Below, piece after piece: positions 1 to 6,932 of a stretch of DNA of 10,407 bases. Source of the DNA: Chloroflexota bacterium (lineage in GTDB: Bacteria > Chloroflexota > Limnocylindria > Limnocylindrales > CSP1-4); contig JACDAH010000298.1 in the NCBI GenBank assembly GCA_013695505.1, positions 1 through 10,407 of the forward strand, written 5' to 3'. A program made the position numbers and the translations under genes. Numbering within the stretch: position 1 is the stretch's first letter; each line of letters starts with the position of its first letter. The notes beneath the pieces are model-generated. The model saw only the letters and a list, made by a program, of their open reading frames with translations, ran no database searches and was not told where the DNA came from.

Positions 1-55
1 GCCTCATGTCGTGCAAGGAGGTGGTCGCCTGCTGGCTGGACACGAGTGATCCCAT
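1..55 (-). CDS. Possible 5' end of an unidentified gene cut by the window edge
   Basis: Reading leftward, an ATG at 55 is preceded by a purine-rich AAGGGAG four bases upstream, a good Shine-Dalgarno match. The frame stays open to the edge (18 codons, beginning MGSLVSSQQA). It would be the next gene downstream of the FAD oxidoreductase on the same strand, 145 bases after that gene's stop. Too little is visible to identify a product. The call rests on the ribosome binding site, the open frame and the orientation only, so it could be chance. Confidence 0.35.
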   Translation of the reverse strand, partial: MGSLVSSQQATTSLHDMR

Positions 56-87
56 GACACTCCCTTCTCGGTCGGTCGATGCGCGTT

Positions 88-109
88 TGTGCCCGTCGAC
101 TGTTGCACA
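88..109. promoter_or_regulatory. Inverted repeat, possible operator
   Basis: The arms TGTGC (88-92) and GCACA (105-109) flank a 12-base spacer that itself contains the palindrome GTCGAC (95-100). It lies about 33-54 bases upstream of the putative minus-strand start at 55, where a repressor or activator site would be expected. The arms are only 5 bp, so chance is a real alternative. Confidence 0.2.
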
Positions 110-200
110 GTGTGGTCGAGCCCGGCAAGACCCCCGGCGCCCGGGCCAGCCAAACGTTCCCCGGCCAGCTCGTCGATGGCGGGACCGAGGAGCGGATCGG

Positions 201-1613
201 CTACGCCGACGGTCGGTCTGGCTGCGGTGCCACATTGGGATTGACCCGGAAGGCGTTGTCGGGGTCCCAGGTGCGCTTGAGTGCGGCGAGACGGGCCATC
301 TTGGCGTCGCCGTACGTCGCCTGCGTGTGCTCGGGGCCGACGTCGGAGTTCCCATTGACATATCGGCCGATGCCCGGCTCGGGGCCGGCGATGGTCATCG
401 CGCGGCGGCACCAGTAGGACATGACGTCGTCCTGAGCGGGGTCGGTCCAGAATCCGTCGGCGCTCACGTCGAACGCGGCCGTCCGGCCGGTGAAGGCGGT
501 CGCCTCCTCCGCGACCCGGCCGATCGCGCCGCCGAGCGCGGTGATGGAGAAGCTTCCCTCCGCCGGGGCGGTCGCGACATGCTCGGCCAGCTCGTCGAGC
601 GCCTCAGGTCGGACCTCATTCGCGTAGTGGCTCCGGATGAAGGATCGGGTGCCCCACGCGAACGCGAGGTCGTGGGCGGTCTGGACGTCGAGGTACGGCT
701 GGCTGCCGATCGTCGTCGTGAGCGGTTCGGGACCGGCCCGGAGCGGCGCCGTGTCACGATCGACGTCTTCCGCCGCGCCGCTGTGGTTCCAGGCGATGAA
801 TGCGATCGGCCGTCCGACCACGTCGTCTCGGTAGCCGGCGTCCGGTCCGGCCCGATCGATCCCGAAGATCATGCCGAGTGAGTCCGGCGCACGCCCGGCG
901 TAGTCCCGGAACACGCCCCAGATGTCCTGAGCCTGGTTCCCCGGGAACGTCAGGACGCCGCGATGGAGGTCCGGCCCGAACGGCTGGAGGCGGAACTCGA
1001 AGCCGGTCGCGATCCCGAAGTTCCAGCCGGCGCCACGCAGGCCCCAGAAGAGCTCCGGCTCCTCGGTCTCGGTCGCGCGGACGAGGCGTCCGTCGGAGGT
1101 GACCAGATCGACGGCGGTGAGGTTGTCGATGGTCAGGCCGAAGTTGCGCTGGAGCCGTCCGATTCCGCCACCCAGCGTCAGCCCGCCGACGCCAGTGTGG
1201 CCAACCACGCCGACCGGACAGACGAGACCGTGTGCCTGGGCGGCGACATCGAGCTCGCCGAGAAGCGCTCCGCCGTTCACGCGAGCCGTCCGGGTGCGCG
1301 GATCGACCTCGACGCCACGCATCGCCGACAGGTCAACGAGCAGGCAGCCCTCGGGTCCGGTCAGCGTCGACACGCTGTGCCCGCCCGACCGGACCACGAT
1401 CTCCAGGCCGTGCTCGCGGGCAAAGCGCACCGCCGTGGCGACCTTCGTGGCCGTGGTCGGCCGGACGATGATCGACGGCCGCCGGTCGTGCATCGCGTTC
1501 CAGAGGCGGCGTGCATCGTCGTACGTGGCGTGGTCGGGCGTGATCACATCTCCGACTGCTCGCCGGAGCTGGTCGACGTGACGGGTCTCCAGAGCGGGGC
1601 TTGTCCGAGCCAT
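201..1613 (-). CDS. FAD-linked oxidoreductase, berberine-bridge-enzyme (BBE/PCMH) family
   Basis: A 470-residue flavoprotein of the vanillyl-alcohol-oxidase/BBE superfamily. These enzymes oxidise sugars, alcohols or alkaloid-like substrates, usually passing electrons to O2. The FAD-binding PCMH domain spans about residues 40-215. It contains RSGGHS with His79, the residue that forms the 8-alpha-histidyl FAD bond in this family, and the glycine-rich TGVGGLTLGGGIG (140-152) followed by GLTIDNL. A substrate-binding region follows. The C-terminal BBE motif is near 418-463, with YVNGNSD, a YGD segment and LKRTWDPDNAFR. Length is typical and there is no signal peptide, so it is probably cytoplasmic. 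The ATG at 1613 was chosen because GGAGGG lies 8 bases upstream and homology begins soon after; the longer frame upstream is Arg-rich and unlike the family. The substrate cannot be told from sequence. Confidence 0.93.
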   Translation of the reverse strand: MARTSPALETRHVDQLRRAVGDVITPDHATYDDARRLWNAMHDRRPSIIVRPTTATKVATAVRFAREHGLEIVVRSGGHSVSTLTGPEGCLLVDLSAMRGVEVDPRTRTARVNGGALLGELDVAAQAHGLVCPVGVVGHTGVGGLTLGGGIGRLQRNFGLTIDNLTAVDLVTSDGRLVRATETEEPELFWGLRGAGWNFGIATGFEFRLQPFGPDLHRGVLTFPGNQAQDIWGVFRDYAGRAPDSLGMIFGIDRAGPDAGYRDDVVGRPIAFIAWNHSGAAEDVDRDTAPLRAGPEPLTTTIGSQPYLDVQTAHDLAFAWGTRSFIRSHYANEVRPEALDELAEHVATAPAEGSFSITALGGAIGRVAEEATAFTGRTAAFDVSADGFWTDPAQDDVMSYWCRRAMTIAGPEPGIGRYVNGNSDVGPEHTQATYGDAKMARLAALKRTWDPDNAFRVNPNVAPQPDRPSA

Positions 1614-1687
1614 CCTTCGCCCTCCGAACGGCTCGATCCGGTGCCCGCGCGCCTCCTGCAGGGCCACTCCCTCACCGCTTCCAGGAC

Positions 1688-1693
1688 AGTGTA
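1688..1693 (-). promoter_or_regulatory. Possible -10 box for the FAD oxidoreductase
   Basis: On the minus strand TACACT lies 75 bases upstream of the ATG at 1613 and fits the TANNNT pattern. No convincing -35 hexamer sits 16-18 bases further upstream, so this is a weak prediction. Confidence 0.2.
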
Positions 1694-1707
1694 AGCAAGA
1701 GGTGATG

Positions 1708-1739
1708 CTCAGGGTTGTCCGACCGGGCCGCGCCCTGAG
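1708..1739. repeat. Inverted repeat between the cyclase-like and FAD genes, possible terminator
   Basis: The 7-bp perfect arms CTCAGGG (1708-1714) and CCCTGAG (1733-1739) are separated by 18 bases. On the minus strand it lies just after the stop of the squalene-cyclase-like gene (1765) and before the FAD oxidoreductase, where a terminator or a regulatory site would sit. No T tract follows, so intrinsic termination is uncertain. Confidence 0.3.
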
Positions 1740-1762
1740 TGCCGCCCATACCTGAGTGCCGC
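1734..1762. repeat. 12-bp direct repeat
   Basis: CCTGAGTGCCGC occurs at 1734-1745 and again at 1751-1762, with a 17-base period. The first copy overlaps the right arm of the inverted repeat at 1708-1739. The repeats lie immediately downstream of the minus-strand stop at 1765. They could be a small duplication or a paired binding site. Confidence 0.4.
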
Positions 1763-1764
1763 TC

Positions 1765-2694
1765 CTATCGGCCCGATGCGTACCAGTCGAGCACACGCAG
1801 CGCGCTAAGCGTGTTCCAGCGGCTCGGCTTGCCCTCGCCGTCGTCCAGATCGAGAGGCACCTCGCCTTCGTGGACGTTCTGGAGCGGCCACCGGCCGTCC
1901 CCGTCGCGATTGCCCTCGACGACCGCGATCGCCTCACCGATGCGCCCATCGGGCTTCACGTCAGCGTCGCGCAGGTAGTCGAGCCCCCGCAGGACGTCGT
2001 AGAAATACCAGGTCGGGAACGAGAACTCGAGCCAGCTCGGGTCGATGACCTCGCCGGTCGATTTCCGACGAAACAGCCGACGTTCGAGCAGGTATTCCTC
2101 GCCGCGCCGGCGTGCCGCGGCCATAACGGCATCGCCGCCGATCGCCCGCTCGTGCTCGAGGAGGCCCTCCACGACGTTGATCGTCGTCCCGAACGACGAC
2201 ACCGTCGCGCCGTTCTCGACCTCGCAGTTCCAGCCGCCGTCGGAGAGCTGCTCGCCGAGGAGTCGATCGACGAGCGGCGCCACGTCCACGCCGAAATACG
2301 AGCCGGTCGCGACGACGTTGCCGTTGATGCACGGCTCGACCTCGCCTTCGAAGAACCGGTTGTCGGCCCACGGCGTCTCGAAGTCCGGATCGCGCCAGGT
2401 GACGTGCTCACCGACGAGGCCGACGGCCTGTTGAGCCTGCTCGCTCTGCGGATCGAGGCCGAAGCGCCGCAGGAGCTCCAGGACGTGGAACGTGTCCGTC
2501 CAGTCCTGCGACCATGGCCTGCCCGCCCAGCGGCCATCCGGTTCCTGCAGGGCGAGGAGACGGGCACCCCAGCCCTCGGTCGCGACCCGTGCCCGCTCGA
2601 CAGCGATGACCTCCGCGGGCTCGTTCGTCAGGTCGCGCATCACCTGCCAGCGGATCGCGGGATCGGAGTCGAGCAGCCAATCGACGGTGGTCAT
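1765..2694 (-). CDS. Squalene-cyclase-like / prenyltransferase alpha-alpha barrel protein, function unknown
   Basis: A 309-residue protein with repeat segments of the prenyltransferase/squalene-cyclase alpha-alpha toroid. QEPDGRW (50-56) and QLSDGGWNCE (149-158) resemble QW motifs, and a third unit, GDGRWPLQN, is near 265-273. It is less than half the length of a true squalene-hopene cyclase (about 630 residues), and the catalytic DXDD motif of those enzymes is absent. Cyclisation of squalene is therefore not supported. There is no signal peptide or membrane segment. The ATG at 2694 was chosen over an in-frame ATG at 2772 because GGAG lies 7 bases upstream and the protein then starts MTTVDWLLDSDPAIRWQV, as I recall relatives doing; the 2772 start has no ribosome site. 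Small proteins of this kind occur as conserved hypotheticals in Actinomycetota and Chloroflexota. The gene is unlikely to share a transcript with the FAD gene, given the 151-base gap holding repeats. Confidence 0.88.
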   Translation of the reverse strand: MTTVDWLLDSDPAIRWQVMRDLTNEPAEVIAVERARVATEGWGARLLALQEPDGRWAGRPWSQDWTDTFHVLELLRRFGLDPQSEQAQQAVGLVGEHVTWRDPDFETPWADNRFFEGEVEPCINGNVVATGSYFGVDVAPLVDRLLGEQLSDGGWNCEVENGATVSSFGTTINVVEGLLEHERAIGGDAVMAAARRRGEEYLLERRLFRRKSTGEVIDPSWLEFSFPTWYFYDVLRGLDYLRDADVKPDGRIGEAIAVVEGNRDGDGRWPLQNVHEGEVPLDLDDGEGKPSRWNTLSALRVLDWYASGR

Positions 2695-2747
2695 GTCAGT
2701 CTCCGCGCTCTCGAGGTCCCCTTGTCGTGGCTGAGTGCCATCGTCGT

Positions 2748-2767
2748 GGCGGAAGATGACATCCGCC
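2748..2767. promoter_or_regulatory. Inverted repeat upstream of the cyclase-like gene, possible operator
   Basis: GGCGGA (2748-2753) and TCCGCC (2762-2767) flank 8 bases. The element lies 54-73 bases upstream of the minus-strand ATG at 2694, a plausible operator or leader hairpin. If translation began at 2772 instead, it would be coding sequence and the palindrome incidental. Confidence 0.2.
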
Positions 2768-2793
2768 GTCATGTAGATGCGGGCGCTCGGCGG

Positions 2794-3027
2794 TCAGGAC
2801 GGGATCACGGCGATCCCGGGCGACTCGAAGTCACCGTCGAACACGAACGCCGTCTCGATCCCTTCGCGGGCCATGATCGCGAAGCTGACCTGGTCAACGA
2901 ACGACGTGCCGGATGGCAATGAATCACGGTAGCCGGCGATCGCCGCGGCGTGAGCGGCCGGATCCACGGCCAGGATCTCGATCGCGGGCAGAAGGCGGCA
3001 TCTGCGTGAGGCCTGATCCGCGTATCT
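2794..3027 (-). pseudogene. Remnant of a PIN-domain (VapC-like) ribonuclease gene, C-terminal half only
   Basis: Translated on the minus strand, this 78-codon open stretch ends at TGA (2796-2794) and reads as the C-terminal half of a PIN domain. A segment LLPAIEILAVDPAAHAAA is followed by the strongly PIN-like SFVDQVSFAIMAREGI and then AFVFDGDF and IAVIPS. The Asp of SFVDQ (2895-2893) and the Asps of FDGDF (2838-2830) correspond to the late acidic positions of the PIN active site. In VapC toxins this site cuts RNA with bound metal. A whole PIN protein is about 120-140 residues. Here an in-frame stop at 3030-3028 precedes the fragment, there is no good start codon, and the region beyond belongs to the plus-strand propeller gene. 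No antitoxin is adjacent. I read it as a decayed toxin gene. Expression from an internal GTG or ATG is possible but would lack the first catalytic Asp. Confidence 0.65.
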
Positions 3028-3028
3028 T
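3023..3028 (+). promoter_or_regulatory. Probable -10 box, leaderless start of the propeller gene
   Basis: TATCTT ends 7 bases before the ATG at 3036. That is the distance expected if transcription begins at or next to the start codon. No Shine-Dalgarno sequence is visible, which supports a leaderless message. No -35 match is evident. The same hexamer sits in the same place before the DUF6508 gene (8088 to 8083, minus strand). Confidence 0.4.
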
Positions 3029-3035
3029 CAGGCAC

Positions 3036-4490
3036 ATGGAACCGCTGCCGCCCATATCTGACCGAGCGTCCGTGCCGACCGAGCCCGTCCTCCCCCCACG
3101 ACGGCCCCGAACGCGGCTCATCGGCGGGATCGTCGCGGTCGTCGCGGCGGCGGTCGTGGGGTTGGTCGCGCTTCGGCCGGGCGGCGGAATGCCAGCCGCG
3201 TCTCCAGCAGCGTCCATCCGGGCCGCCGCCGGCTCCGGCGCGGCTTCTGGGACGTCCTCGACGGCCGGCCAGGGTCCCCTGCCGGGCTCGGTTGCCGTCG
3301 TCGGCTCGGACGGTGCGCTGTCACTTGTGCATGCCTCGGGCGAGGTCTCCGTCCTGTCGGGCGAGGCCGGCTTCCAGTTCGGGTTCCCGACCTGGTCACC
3401 GGACGGAACGCGGGTGGCGTCGGTCCGCGCCACATCCGGCGAGACCGCCATCGTCGTCTTCGACGCCGTGACCGGCGCAGGGGCGGCAAGCCCGACGATC
3501 ATCTATCGCAGCTCGGCCGTCGCGCCCTTCTACCTGTCGTGGTCGCCGGACAGCCGGTCGGTCTCGTTCCTGGCAAGCGAGTCCGACGGCCTGTCCTTGC
3601 GCGTGGCACCCGCCGACGGGAGTGCGCCGTTGGACGGCAGCGGACCCGGCACGGTGCTTCGCCGTGGCGCGCCGCTCTACTTCGACTGGATCCGCCCGGA
3701 TCGCCTGCTCATCCACGTCGGGCTGGGCGCGGATGCCGTCCTCGGAGAGGTCGGGCTCGATGCGGCTCCGCCGGCCTCGCCCATCGCCGACTCCGGCGAC
3801 TTCCGATCCGCGATCGTCAGCCACGATCGGAACTATCTGTCCTACGTCCGAGCCACGGGCGACGGGCCGGGCGAGGTGGTCGTCGCCGCGCGCGACGGAT
3901 CCGCCGAGCACACGGCGCCGGCGTCCGGACCAACCGCGGTCCTGTTCTCTCCGGTCGACGACGTCGTCGCGGTGATCGGTGGGGAGATGACCGACGCCGT
4001 CTCGGCCGCCTTTCCGTTCGGGCCGTTGCGCCTCATTGATGCCCGCTCCGGTGCGATCCGGCCGCTCCTCGACGGAACGGTCGTGGCCGGGTTCTGGTCC
4101 CCCGACGGTTCGACGATCGCGGCGATCCGGCTCCAGGACGTTGGCGGGCCGACCGCGGATCGCGGTGGAATCGTTCTCGCCGCCGACGTTCAGAGTCCAT
4201 CGCCATCACCACGCCCGAGCGCGACCGAGGTCCGCCTGCTCTTCGTCGACGTCGCGTCCGGCGACATCCGCTCGGAGCGTGTCGTCCGCCTCGGCAGCCG
4301 CTTCGTCAATGAGCTCCTGCCGTACTTCGACCAATACGCGCTGAGTCATCGCCTGTGGGCGCCCGACGGATCGGCCATCGTCCTTCCGCTCGTCGATGAC
4401 ACCGGCCGGACGAGTCTGGCCGTCCTGCCGCCAGACGGCAGCGACGCCCCCCGCACGATCGACGGCGAGATCGGATTCTGGAGCCCGTAG
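3036..4490 (+). CDS. Membrane-anchored WD40/TolB-like (PD40) beta-propeller protein
   Basis: A 484-residue protein. A short cytoplasmic N-terminus ends in basic PRRPRTR, followed by one hydrophobic segment (about 29-46). A low-complexity Ala/Gly/Ser linker (50-80) then leads to an extracytoplasmic domain. That domain has repeated PD40-type blades: TWSPDGTRVASV (119-130), SWSPDSRSVSF (168-178), LFSPVDDVVAVI (303-314), FWSPDGSTIAAI (353-364) and LWAPDGSAIVL (440-450). It ends on a final blade strand, FWSP. A Ser/Pro-rich insert lies at about 387-395. Such propellers bind proteins or ligands and no catalytic motif is visible, so the ligand is unknown. Positive-inside charges favour N-in topology. 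The ATG at 3036 was chosen because the membrane segment follows at the usual distance and a -10-like box precedes it; a GTG at 3006 is the alternative. The longest reading frame, from 2913, would add 41 Arg/Pro-rich residues overlapping the PIN remnant. Confidence 0.88.
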   Translation: MEPLPPISDRASVPTEPVLPPRRPRTRLIGGIVAVVAAAVVGLVALRPGGGMPAASPAASIRAAAGSGAASGTSSTAGQGPLPGSVAVVGSDGALSLVHASGEVSVLSGEAGFQFGFPTWSPDGTRVASVRATSGETAIVVFDAVTGAGAASPTIIYRSSAVAPFYLSWSPDSRSVSFLASESDGLSLRVAPADGSAPLDGSGPGTVLRRGAPLYFDWIRPDRLLIHVGLGADAVLGEVGLDAAPPASPIADSGDFRSAIVSHDRNYLSYVRATGDGPGEVVVAARDGSAEHTAPASGPTAVLFSPVDDVVAVIGGEMTDAVSAAFPFGPLRLIDARSGAIRPLLDGTVVAGFWSPDGSTIAAIRLQDVGGPTADRGGIVLAADVQSPSPSPRPSATEVRLLFVDVASGDIRSERVVRLGSRFVNELLPYFDQYALSHRLWAPDGSAIVLPLVDDTGRTSLAVLPPDGSDAPRTIDGEIGFWSP

Positions 4491-4498
4491 CGATTCGG

Positions 4499-4504
4499 TA
4501 GCCT
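4499..4504 (+). promoter_or_regulatory. Possible -10 box for the UvrA-like gene
   Basis: TAGCCT matches the TANNNT pattern and lies 33 bases before the GTG at 4538, which leaves room for a short leader carrying the ribosome site GGGGAG. No clear -35 is seen. The gene could equally be read through from the propeller gene, whose stop is only 47 bases away. Confidence 0.25.
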
Positions 4505-4537
4505 AGGGCGAGCGCCAGCCGCACGACGGGGAGACGC

Positions 4538-6844
4538 GTGACCGAATACATCGAGATCCGGGGCGCCCGCGAGAACAACCTCAAGGACGTGGATCTGCGC
4601 ATTGCCAAGCGCCAGATCACGATCTTCACGGGGGTCTCGGGGTCGGGCAAATCGTCGATCGTGTTCGACACGATCGCGACCGAGGCCCAGCGCCAGCTGT
4701 TCGAGAACTTCAGCTTCTTCGTCCGGAACTTCCTGCCGAGCTACCCCCAGCCGCAGGCCGATTCGATCGAGAACCTGAGCATGGCCGTCATCGTCGACCA
4801 GAAGCGCCTCGGCGGCGGCTCGACCTCCACGGTCGGCACGATCACCGACATCTACACACTCCTGCGCCTCCTCTTCTCGCGCGTCGGCAAGCCCCACGCC
4901 GGTTCGGCAAACGCCTTCTCGTTCAACGACCCGCAGGGCATGTGCCCCGACTGCAACGGTCTTGGCCGGAAGGGCGGCTTCAGCCCCGACGACTTCCTCG
5001 ATCGCTCGAAGTCACTCAACGAGGGCGCCATCCACGTCCCGTTCTGGACCGGCTGGGAGGTCGGCGCGTACACCGCGTCCGGGTTCTTCGACAACGACAA
5101 GCTGCTCCGCGACTTCACGACCGAGGAGCTGGACCGGCTCCTCTTCGGCAAGGACTTGAAGTACAAGCTCGCGATCGGCGACAAGTCCATGAACGCGTCG
5201 TACTCCGGCGTCATCGAGAAGCTGGAGCAGCAGTTCGTCCGGCGCGATCTCAAGACGCGACCGGAGCGGACCCAGAAGGCGGTCGAGCCGTACCTCCGGC
5301 TGCGGCCCTGCCCGCTGTGCAAAGGTGCCCGGCTCAGTCAGGCGGCCCTCAAATCGCGGATCAACGGCTATTCGATCACCGACCTGGCGGCGCTGGAGGT
5401 CGGCGACCTGATCCCCGTCCTCCGCCTTCTCGAGGAGGGTCCGGTGGCGGCGCCGATGATCACGGCGTTGATCGAGCGGCTCGGACACATGGCCGACATC
5501 GGGCTGGACTACCTCAGCCTCGACCGCGAGACGGCCACCCTCTCGGGCGGGGAATCGCAGCGGATCAAGATGGTCAAGCATCTCGGCAGCAGCCTGATCG
5601 ACGTGATGTACATCCTCGACGAGCCGAGCATCGGCCTCCACCCGCGCGACGTCCACCGCCTGACCGAGCTGCTCGTGAAGCTCCGCGACAAGGGCAACAC
5701 GGTGATCGTCGTCGAGCACGATCCGGACGTGATGCGCGTGGCCGACCACGTCATCGACATGGGGCCCGGAGCCGGCACCGCTGGCGGCGAGGTGGTGTTC
5801 GAGGGCAGCTACCCGGACCTGCGCCACGCCGACACGCTGACCGGCCGGTTCCTCGATCGGGCCCTTCCGCTCAAGTTCGACCCCCGGACGCCGGCCGGCT
5901 GGATGCCCATCCGCGATGCTCGCGAGAACAACCTGAAGGCCGTCGATGTCGACGTCCCGACCGGGGTCCTGACGGTCGTGACCGGCGTGGCCGGATCCGG
6001 CAAGAGCTCGCTCATCGACGGCGTCTTCCTGCCCGCCCATCCCGAGGCGATCGTCATCGACCAGACCGCCGTCGGCGCGAATTCCCGCTCGAACCCGGCG
6101 ACCTACACCGGCGTCATGGACGACCTGCGCAAGGCCTTCGCGACCGCCAACGAGGTCGATGCCGGGCTGTTCAGCTTCAACTCGAAGGGCGCCTGCGAGA
6201 ACTGCAACGGGACTGGCGTGATCTACACGGACCTGGGATTCCTCGACGGGATCAAGACGCCGTGCGAGGTGTGCGAGGGCCGGCGGTTCAAGGATGACGT
6301 TCTCCGGTATCTGCTGGACGGGCGCAATGTCAGCGAAGTCCTGGCGATGACGGTCGCCGGGGCGCTCGAGTCGTTCACCCAGAAGGAGATCGTCCGCAAG
6401 CTCCAGGCGATGAGCGACGTCGGCCTGGACTACCTGACCCTCGGTCAGCCGCTCAGCACGCTGTCGGGTGGTGAGTGCCAGCGGATCAAGATGGCCAGCG
6501 AGCTCCACCGCAGAGGCAATATCTATGTGCTCGACGAGCCGACGACCGGCCTCCACATGTCCGACACCGGCCACCTCCTCGAAATGCTCGACCGGCTGGT
6601 CGACGCCGGCAACACGGTGATCGTCATCGAGCACAACCTCGACGTCATCCGGAACGCCGACTGGATCATCGACCTCGGTCCCGAGGGCGGTAGCCGAGGC
6701 GGCGAGCTGCTGTTCAGCGGGACCCCAGCCGGGCTCCTGGCGGACGAGCGCTCTCTCACCGCGGAGTATCTGCGCCGGACGACCGACGGGCGGCCTGAGC
6801 ACGTCGGCGCAACGGGTTCAACCGGGGCAGCAGCACGCACGTAG
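4538..6844 (+). CDS. Short UvrA-like tandem ABC ATPase lacking the UvrB-binding domain
   Basis: A 768-residue UvrA-family protein with two ABC ATPase halves. Half one has Walker A GVSGSGKSS (32-40), LSGGE (335-339) and Walker B YILDEP (358-363). Half two has Walker A GVAGSGKSS (483-491), LSGGE (642-646) and YVLDEP (663-668). Zinc-module cysteines are C136/C139 and C258/C261, plus the canonical CX2CX19CX2C at 553-579. Full UvrA is about 940 residues. Here LLRLLFSRVGKPH (108-120) runs almost directly into AFSFNDPQGMCPDC, so the UvrB-binding domain and the CPICG-type segment after it are gone. This is the architecture of the small UvrA-like group that includes DrrC, a daunorubicin resistance protein of Streptomyces. 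DNA binding is likely, a role in normal UvrABC repair unlikely, and a resistance role is only inferred. GTG was chosen because GGGGAG lies 4 bases upstream and the family's N-terminus (TEYIEIRGARENNL) starts there. Confidence 0.95.
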   Translation: MTEYIEIRGARENNLKDVDLRIAKRQITIFTGVSGSGKSSIVFDTIATEAQRQLFENFSFFVRNFLPSYPQPQADSIENLSMAVIVDQKRLGGGSTSTVGTITDIYTLLRLLFSRVGKPHAGSANAFSFNDPQGMCPDCNGLGRKGGFSPDDFLDRSKSLNEGAIHVPFWTGWEVGAYTASGFFDNDKLLRDFTTEELDRLLFGKDLKYKLAIGDKSMNASYSGVIEKLEQQFVRRDLKTRPERTQKAVEPYLRLRPCPLCKGARLSQAALKSRINGYSITDLAALEVGDLIPVLRLLEEGPVAAPMITALIERLGHMADIGLDYLSLDRETATLSGGESQRIKMVKHLGSSLIDVMYILDEPSIGLHPRDVHRLTELLVKLRDKGNTVIVVEHDPDVMRVADHVIDMGPGAGTAGGEVVFEGSYPDLRHADTLTGRFLDRALPLKFDPRTPAGWMPIRDARENNLKAVDVDVPTGVLTVVTGVAGSGKSSLIDGVFLPAHPEAIVIDQTAVGANSRSNPATYTGVMDDLRKAFATANEVDAGLFSFNSKGACENCNGTGVIYTDLGFLDGIKTPCEVCEGRRFKDDVLRYLLDGRNVSEVLAMTVAGALESFTQKEIVRKLQAMSDVGLDYLTLGQPLSTLSGGECQRIKMASELHRRGNIYVLDEPTTGLHMSDTGHLLEMLDRLVDAGNTVIVIEHNLDVIRNADWIIDLGPEGGSRGGELLFSGTPAGLLADERSLTAEYLRRTTDGRPEHVGATGSTGAAART

Positions 6845-6860
6845 ATCCGGGCCGGGATCT
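6843..6860 (+). terminator. Hairpin overlapping the UvrA-like stop codon, possible terminator
   Basis: AGATCC (6843-6848) and GGATCT (6855-6860) form a 6-bp stem with a 6-base loop, beginning inside the TAG stop codon. A second, weaker pair, CGCTCG (6861-6866) with CGAGCG (6892-6897), follows. Neither is followed by a T tract. Confidence 0.3.
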
Positions 6861-6932
6861 CGCTCGTCAGGCTGAGGCGCGTGGCCAGACCCGAGCGGCC
6901 TTCGTTATGCGCGATCACGATGCCGGTCGTGG

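Noticed and set aside
4..411. 135-codon minus-strand frame at the left edge
   Set aside because: It overlaps the FAD oxidoreductase C-terminus out of frame and has shadow-like Arg/Pro composition.
1614..1949. N-terminal extension of the FAD oxidoreductase
   Set aside because: The extra 112 residues are Arg/Ser-rich, overlap the neighbouring gene's 3' end, and lack a ribosome site. The start at 1613 has GGAGGG at good spacing.
1756..2922. 388-codon plus-strand open frame
   Set aside because: It lies antisense to the squalene-cyclase-like gene and shows no recognisable domain. Long antisense frames are expected in GC-rich DNA.
2913..3035. Upstream extension of the propeller protein
   Set aside because: The 41 added residues are basic and unlike a leader, and they overlap the PIN remnant. 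The ATG at 3036 gives a normal N-in anchor.
4942..6297. 451-codon plus-strand frame
   Set aside because: It is a frame-shifted reading of the UvrA-like gene, dominated by Arg, Pro and Gly, with no domain.
5012..6802. 596-codon minus-strand open frame
   Set aside because: It is the exact antisense of the UvrA-like gene, whose motifs are unmistakable. The predicted protein resembles no family and mirrors the codon structure of the real gene.
1765..6844. A drug-resistance or terpenoid biosynthetic cluster formed by the cyclase-like, FAD and UvrA-like genes
   Set aside because: The cyclase-like protein lacks the catalytic motif, gene orientations differ, and no other biosynthetic enzyme or transporter is present.
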